Positions 4,131-7,401 of a stretch of DNA of 7,401 nt are shown here, piece after piece. Numbering within the stretch: the first letter of the stretch is position 1; every line of letters starts with the position of its first letter. The notes beneath the pieces were generated by a model. It did not search any database, was not told where the DNA came from, and saw nothing but the letters and a program-made list of their open reading frames with translations. The stretch comes from Clostridia bacterium. Its GTDB lineage: Bacteria; Bacillota_A; Clostridia; Christensenellales; Aristaeellaceae. The position numbers and the translations under genes were made by a program. The stretch covers positions 1 to 7,401 of the forward strand of contig JAFQOY010000177.1 of NCBI GenBank assembly GCA_017412025.1, written 5' to 3'.

Positions 4131-7100
4131 TTACACGACGCCTCTGAAGGTGAAGCTGAATTCCACGCGCCTGCTGACGTCGATGAGGTACTCGTCGTGC
4201 GTATGCGCGCCCCAGCTGTCGTCGCCTGCGACGCCGATCTGCCGGAGAGCAGGGCGCACGACGGTGTAATGCACAGGGGGCAGCTCGTCCTCATGCGCGG
4301 CGGCTTCCATTTCATGCGGCGTGTGCGGCAGGACGGAGAAATCCATCGGCGTATCCGCCTCAAAGCGCAGGCCGCGTCCGCGATAATCCGTCACCTCCGC
4401 CCAGCGCACGCCGGTGCGGTTGCCGCATTCCTGCGGAACGAGGTAATGCGCGAGATTGTCCTTCGCCGTCGTCTTGAACACGCCCAGCTTTGCGCCCTGG
4501 CAGCGGTCGATGTAGCACTCGTCCGGGCCCATGCCGTAGTAACGCACCTGGTCGTAGTCGGCGTCCAGCTTCATCAGCATGCCGAATTCCGGCATGGCGG
4601 AGAGCCCCTCGACAGGATCGTAACTGAGCGTGACGCGAACCGTGCCGCAGGGATAGACCGTGTAGGCGGCATGGCACTCGGCGGCCGGCGTGGTCGGCAG
4701 GGCATAGGTGAAGCGGATGGTGATGCTGCCGTCGCCCGGCTCGATAACCTCGGGCATGCGCGGCCGCGTCACGGAGCGGGTTGCCGCGTAGAGCGAGGCG
4801 AGCTTCCACTGGGCATAGCGCACGGGCATGCCGTTGCCCACGTCGTTGTCCGTCGGCGCGCGCCAGAAGTTCGGCCGCGGCATCTCGCGCAGCATTTCCT
4901 TTCCGCCGTAGTTGTAGGAGACGATGCCGTTGGACATGTAGGAGAAGAGCACCTTGAAGTGATCGCCGATGACGCCGATATTCACGCCGCCGCGGACGAT
5001 GCGCAGCGGCGCATGCCTCTGCACGGAGACGGGCTTTTCGACGGTCCATACGCCCTGGCCGAAGGCAGCCTCGCTGCCGCGCGCGGCCCAGGGCTTGTCC
5101 TCCTTCAGGCGGAAGGAGACGGTAGCGGCGTATTCGCCGCCGGCAGTCAGGCCGCCAAAGGGCAGCGGATATTCGCGCGCCTCAAGCGGCGGCACGTCGG
5201 TCGCGAGCGCGGCCCGGGCGATTTCGCGGCCGTCCAGCGCAAGGGTAACGACGCAGTCATACGCCGAGGTGTTTGTAAACATATGCCTGTTTTTGACCAG
5301 CACGCGATCGGCGCTGACTTCGCAGGCGATATTCTGGTAGTTGTAGCGGATCTCCTGCATCTTCGGCGTCTCGCTGCCGTCGCCGAAGAGGATGCCGTTG
5401 CCGGAGAAGTTGCCGTCGTGCGGGCGGTCGCCGAAGTCGCCGCCGTAAGCCATGCGTACCTGACCGAAGCGGTTCTTCACGCGGATGCTCTGGTCGAGAT
5501 AGTCCCAGATGAATCCGCCCTGGAAGAGCGGCTCCTCGTAGGCGTACTCTGTATACTTGTGCATCGCGCCGTTGGAATTGCCCATGGAGTGCGTGTACTC
5601 GCAGAGAATATACGGCTTTTCGCGGTAAGAGGCAAGGAACTCGCGGATCTTGGCGACGGGGTGATACATGGTGGAGACCATATCGGTTTCATCCGGGAAA
5701 ACAGGCTCACGGAACGCGCCCTCGTAGTGCACAAGGCGCGTGTCGTCCAGCGTGCGGAAGAGATTGGCCATCGCCTGAATGACGCTGCCGCTGGAGGATT
5801 CGTTGCCGCAGGACCAGATGAGCACACAGGGATGGTTCTTGTCGCGCTGGTAGGTGGAGTTGACGCGGTCAAGCAGGATGGGCTTCCAGTCCTCGCGGTC
5901 GCCGGGCAGCAGGTATTCCTGCGGCTTCGTGCCCATCATCACTTCCTGCCAGACGCCGTGCGTCTCCATGTTGTTTTCGTCGATGACGTAAAGGCCCAGC
6001 TCGTCGCACATCGCATACAGGCAGCTGGCGTCCGGGTAGTGGCTGGTGCGGATGGCGTTGATGTTGTTTCGCTTCATGGTCAGCAGGTCGCGCCAGATCT
6101 TCTCCTTCGGCACGGCGCGGCCGGTTTCGGCGCAGTAGTCGTGCCGGTCGACGCCCTTGAAGACGATGCGCTTTCCGTTGAGATGCATGACGCGGTCGAT
6201 GAGCTCAAACCGGCGGAAGCCGACCTTCTGGGCGATAAACTCCGCTTCCTGTCCGTCCGGCGTGAGGACGGAGATCTCAAGCGTGTAGAGATGGGGCGCT
6301 TCGGCGCTCCACAGCCGCGGCGCCTTGACGGGCAGCTCCACGCGGAGGCTGCTGCCGGAGGCGATGGCGGAGCCGTATACGCGCAGGCCGTCGGTGAGCG
6401 TCAGCTGCACGGAGGCGGCGCTGTCAAGCTCGAGCGCCACGTCCAGCACAGCGTCGGTATAGGCGTCGTCAAGCAGGGTTTTGATCTTCAGATCGCGCAC
6501 ATGCGCGTCAGGGGCGGCGTAGAGGAAGACGTCGCGGAACAGGCCGGAGAAGCGCATAAAGTCCTGATCTTCCAGCCAGCTGCCGGCGCTGAAGCGATCC
6601 ACGCGCACGGCGAGCTTGTTTTCGCCCTCAACCAGATACGGCGTGAGCTCAAAGTCCGAGGGGGTGAAGGAATCGGACGAGAAGCCGACGTAATGGCCGT
6701 TGAGCCATACGGCGGCGCAGCTCTCCGCGCCCTGCAGGGAGAGGAACACACGCCTGCCCGCAAAGGAATCGGGCAGGAAGAAGTACTTCACATAGCAGGC
6801 GACGGGGTTAAAGTCCTGCGGGATTTCGCCCACCTCGATCTGCTCGTGGCCGTCCCAGGGGTACTGGACGTTGACATACTGCGGCGCGCCGTATCCTTCC
6901 AGCTGGATATGCGCGGGGACGGGAATGTCGGCCCAGGCTTTGCAGCTGTAGATGGCGGACTCAAAACCGGGGATGACCGGATCGTTGTTGAGGGCATGAT
7001 GGAACTTCCACAGCCCGTTGAGGGAACAGCGCAGGCTGCTTTCGCCGCCGAGCCATTCCGCGCGGGAGGCAAAGGCGACGTGATCAGAATGCGCGGGGAC

Positions 7101-7154
7101 GCGGTTTTCGGCGAAATAGGCGGGAGACTTCAGGTTTTCATAATGAAATGGCAT
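4131..7154 (-). CDS. lacZ: Beta-galactosidase, glycoside hydrolase family 2, LacZ type
   Basis: A 1007-aa cytoplasmic enzyme (no signal peptide), close in length to E. coli LacZ. It hydrolyses lactose and other beta-galactosides. Domain order: sugar-binding jelly roll (about 40-215), Ig-like (220-325), TIM barrel (330-605), second Ig-like (about 615-710), and beta-sandwich small-chain domain (725-1005). Active-site features are intact: SHYP at 371-374, METHG with Glu397 and His399 (Mg2+ ligands), CGNE with acid/base Glu452, ILCEYTHSMGNS with nucleophile Glu519, GGFIWDYLDQ at 546-555, and GDDSW with Trp981, equivalent to E. coli Trp999. ATG 7154 was chosen because AGGAG lies 9 bases upstream; the in-frame TTG at 7160 would be only 3 bases from it. 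It is monocistronic between its own leader and terminator, with no sugar transporter beside it. Nothing links it functionally to the flavin genes. Confidence 0.97.
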   Translation of the reverse strand: MPFHYENLKSPAYFAENRVPAHSDHVAFASRAEWLGGESSLRCSLNGLWKFHHALNNDPVIPGFESAIYSCKAWADIPVPAHIQLEGYGAPQYVNVQYPWDGHEQIEVGEIPQDFNPVACYVKYFFLPDSFAGRRVFLSLQGAESCAAVWLNGHYVGFSSDSFTPSDFELTPYLVEGENKLAVRVDRFSAGSWLEDQDFMRFSGLFRDVFLYAAPDAHVRDLKIKTLLDDAYTDAVLDVALELDSAASVQLTLTDGLRVYGSAIASGSSLRVELPVKAPRLWSAEAPHLYTLEISVLTPDGQEAEFIAQKVGFRRFELIDRVMHLNGKRIVFKGVDRHDYCAETGRAVPKEKIWRDLLTMKRNNINAIRTSHYPDASCLYAMCDELGLYVIDENNMETHGVWQEVMMGTKPQEYLLPGDREDWKPILLDRVNSTYQRDKNHPCVLIWSCGNESSSGSVIQAMANLFRTLDDTRLVHYEGAFREPVFPDETDMVSTMYHPVAKIREFLASYREKPYILCEYTHSMGNSNGAMHKYTEYAYEEPLFQGGFIWDYLDQSIRVKNRFGQVRMAYGGDFGDRPHDGNFSGNGILFGDGSETPKMQEIRYNYQNIACEVSADRVLVKNRHMFTNTSAYDCVVTLALDGREIARAALATDVPPLEAREYPLPFGGLTAGGEYAATVSFRLKEDKPWAARGSEAAFGQGVWTVEKPVSVQRHAPLRIVRGGVNIGVIGDHFKVLFSYMSNGIVSYNYGGKEMLREMPRPNFWRAPTDNDVGNGMPVRYAQWKLASLYAATRSVTRPRMPEVIEPGDGSITIRFTYALPTTPAAECHAAYTVYPCGTVRVTLSYDPVEGLSAMPEFGMLMKLDADYDQVRYYGMGPDECYIDRCQGAKLGVFKTTAKDNLAHYLVPQECGNRTGVRWAEVTDYRGRGLRFEADTPMDFSVLPHTPHEMEAAAHEDELPPVHYTVVRPALRQIGVAGDDSWGAHTHDEYLIDVSRRVEFSFTFRGVV

Positions 7155-7189
7155 AGTCAATCGCTCCTGTGATCAAGAATTTTGTTATG

Positions 7190-7216
7190 TGTATAATTCG
7201 CCGGGAAAGGGAAGAA
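7190..7216 (-). promoter_or_regulatory. Possible weak promoter of lacZ
   Basis: On the minus strand TATACA (7195-7190) could be a -10, giving a leader of about 30 nt before ATG 7154. The best -35 nearby, TTCTTC (7216-7211), is poor and only 15 bases away. An activator-dependent promoter is possible, or the promoter lies elsewhere. No catabolite-repression (cre) site was seen in 7155-7261. Confidence 0.3.
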
Positions 7217-7248
7217 TCCCCTGCAGCAAGGGAGAAAAAGAAGAAAGA

Positions 7249-7262
7249 ATCGCCGCAGCGAT
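7249..7262 (-). other. Small hairpin at the inner edge of the right repeat arm
   Basis: Read inward on the minus strand, ATCGC-TGCG-GCGAT is followed by TCTTTCTTCTTTTTC, a terminator-like layout. The outermost base is the last base of the repeat. It could end transcripts entering from outside the window ahead of lacZ. The stem is only 5 bp. Confidence 0.3.
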
Positions 7263-7399
7263 CAGATTATCAATAAAGTCTGTTTTAAACTTTGGGGATG
7301 CATGAAGGGGCTGCAGCCCCTTCATATGAAATCCGCAGCAGCGACATGCGCGGTGCGAGGAGCGGCTGCAAGCCGCTTCCTATATCATTTTCTGGCCGT
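7262..7399. repeat. Right arm of the 138-bp perfect inverted repeat
   Basis: This is the exact reverse complement of 1-138, with position i in the left arm pairing with 7400-i here. Two further bases (7400-7401) extend past the matched part. The arm lies upstream of the beta-galactosidase gene and contains no gene. No transposase, integrase or invertase is encoded between the two arms. Confidence 0.97.
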
Positions 7400-7401
7400 A
7401 C

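Noticed and set aside
4197..7172. A 991-codon open frame on the plus strand covering the whole beta-galactosidase gene
   Set aside because: It is the antisense shadow of lacZ, kept open by GC-rich codon use. Its translation is Val/Gly/Ala/Asp/His-rich with no recognisable fold, while the opposite strand carries a complete GH2 enzyme with all catalytic residues.
7192..7197. A perfect TATAAT on the plus strand pointing out of the window
   Set aside because: The matching -35 (GTGATC) is poor and no plus-strand gene follows before the repeat. The same AT-rich bases serve as the possible lacZ -10 on the other strand.
1..7401. Composite transposon or IS element bounded by the inverted repeats
   Set aside because: No transposase or recombinase gene or remnant is found between the arms, and target-site duplications cannot be seen because the arms reach the window edges.

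Overview
This 7.4 kb, GC-rich window most likely comes from a Gram-positive, anaerobic Clostridia-type bacterium (Bacillota), perhaps gut-associated. The clues are Ala/Leu-rich export signals starting MKK, a lipobox, AGGAG-type ribosome sites, near-consensus sigma-A promoters, a clostridial-style LacZ and perfect intrinsic-terminator hairpins. The taxonomic call is inference. The window probably is a whole contig, because its two ends are the two arms of one repeat.

Layout: (1) a 138-bp repeat arm (1-138) whose exact reverse complement is at the other end (7262-7399); (2) two minus-strand genes for exported flavoproteins: a nitroreductase-fold protein (1276-2022) and, downstream of it, an FMN-binding lipoprotein (184-1194), with a strong terminator hairpin between them; (3) an AT-rich divergent control region (2023-2300) with two good promoters, three 15-bp operator-like repeats and a 14-bp palindrome; (4) apbE (plus strand, 2301-3575), the FAD:protein FMN transferase; (5) a MarR-family regulator (minus, 3559-4011) whose 3' end overlaps apbE tail to tail; (6) a LacZ-type GH2 beta-galactosidase (minus, 4131-7154), which ends at a perfect hairpin directly beside the marR promoter.

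How the genes may work together: ApbE covalently attaches FMN to the threonine of a D-x-x-S-G-A-T-x-T motif in FMN_bind proteins, and exactly that motif is present in the lipoprotein. A secreted nitroreductase-like protein encoded just upstream of the lipoprotein gene would then be a plausible terminal reductase or partner. The three genes form a compact extracytoplasmic flavin redox module, with the MarR protein as the obvious candidate regulator. No membrane electron donor (Rnf, Nqr, Ndh2-type) is present, so the source of electrons would have to lie elsewhere. The beta-galactosidase looks like a separate cytoplasmic lactose/galactoside function.

The least explained items are the perfect inverted terminal repeats with no recombinase between them, the divergent exported nitroreductase, the second degenerate FMN_bind-like half of the lipoprotein, and the operator arrays between the divergent genes.
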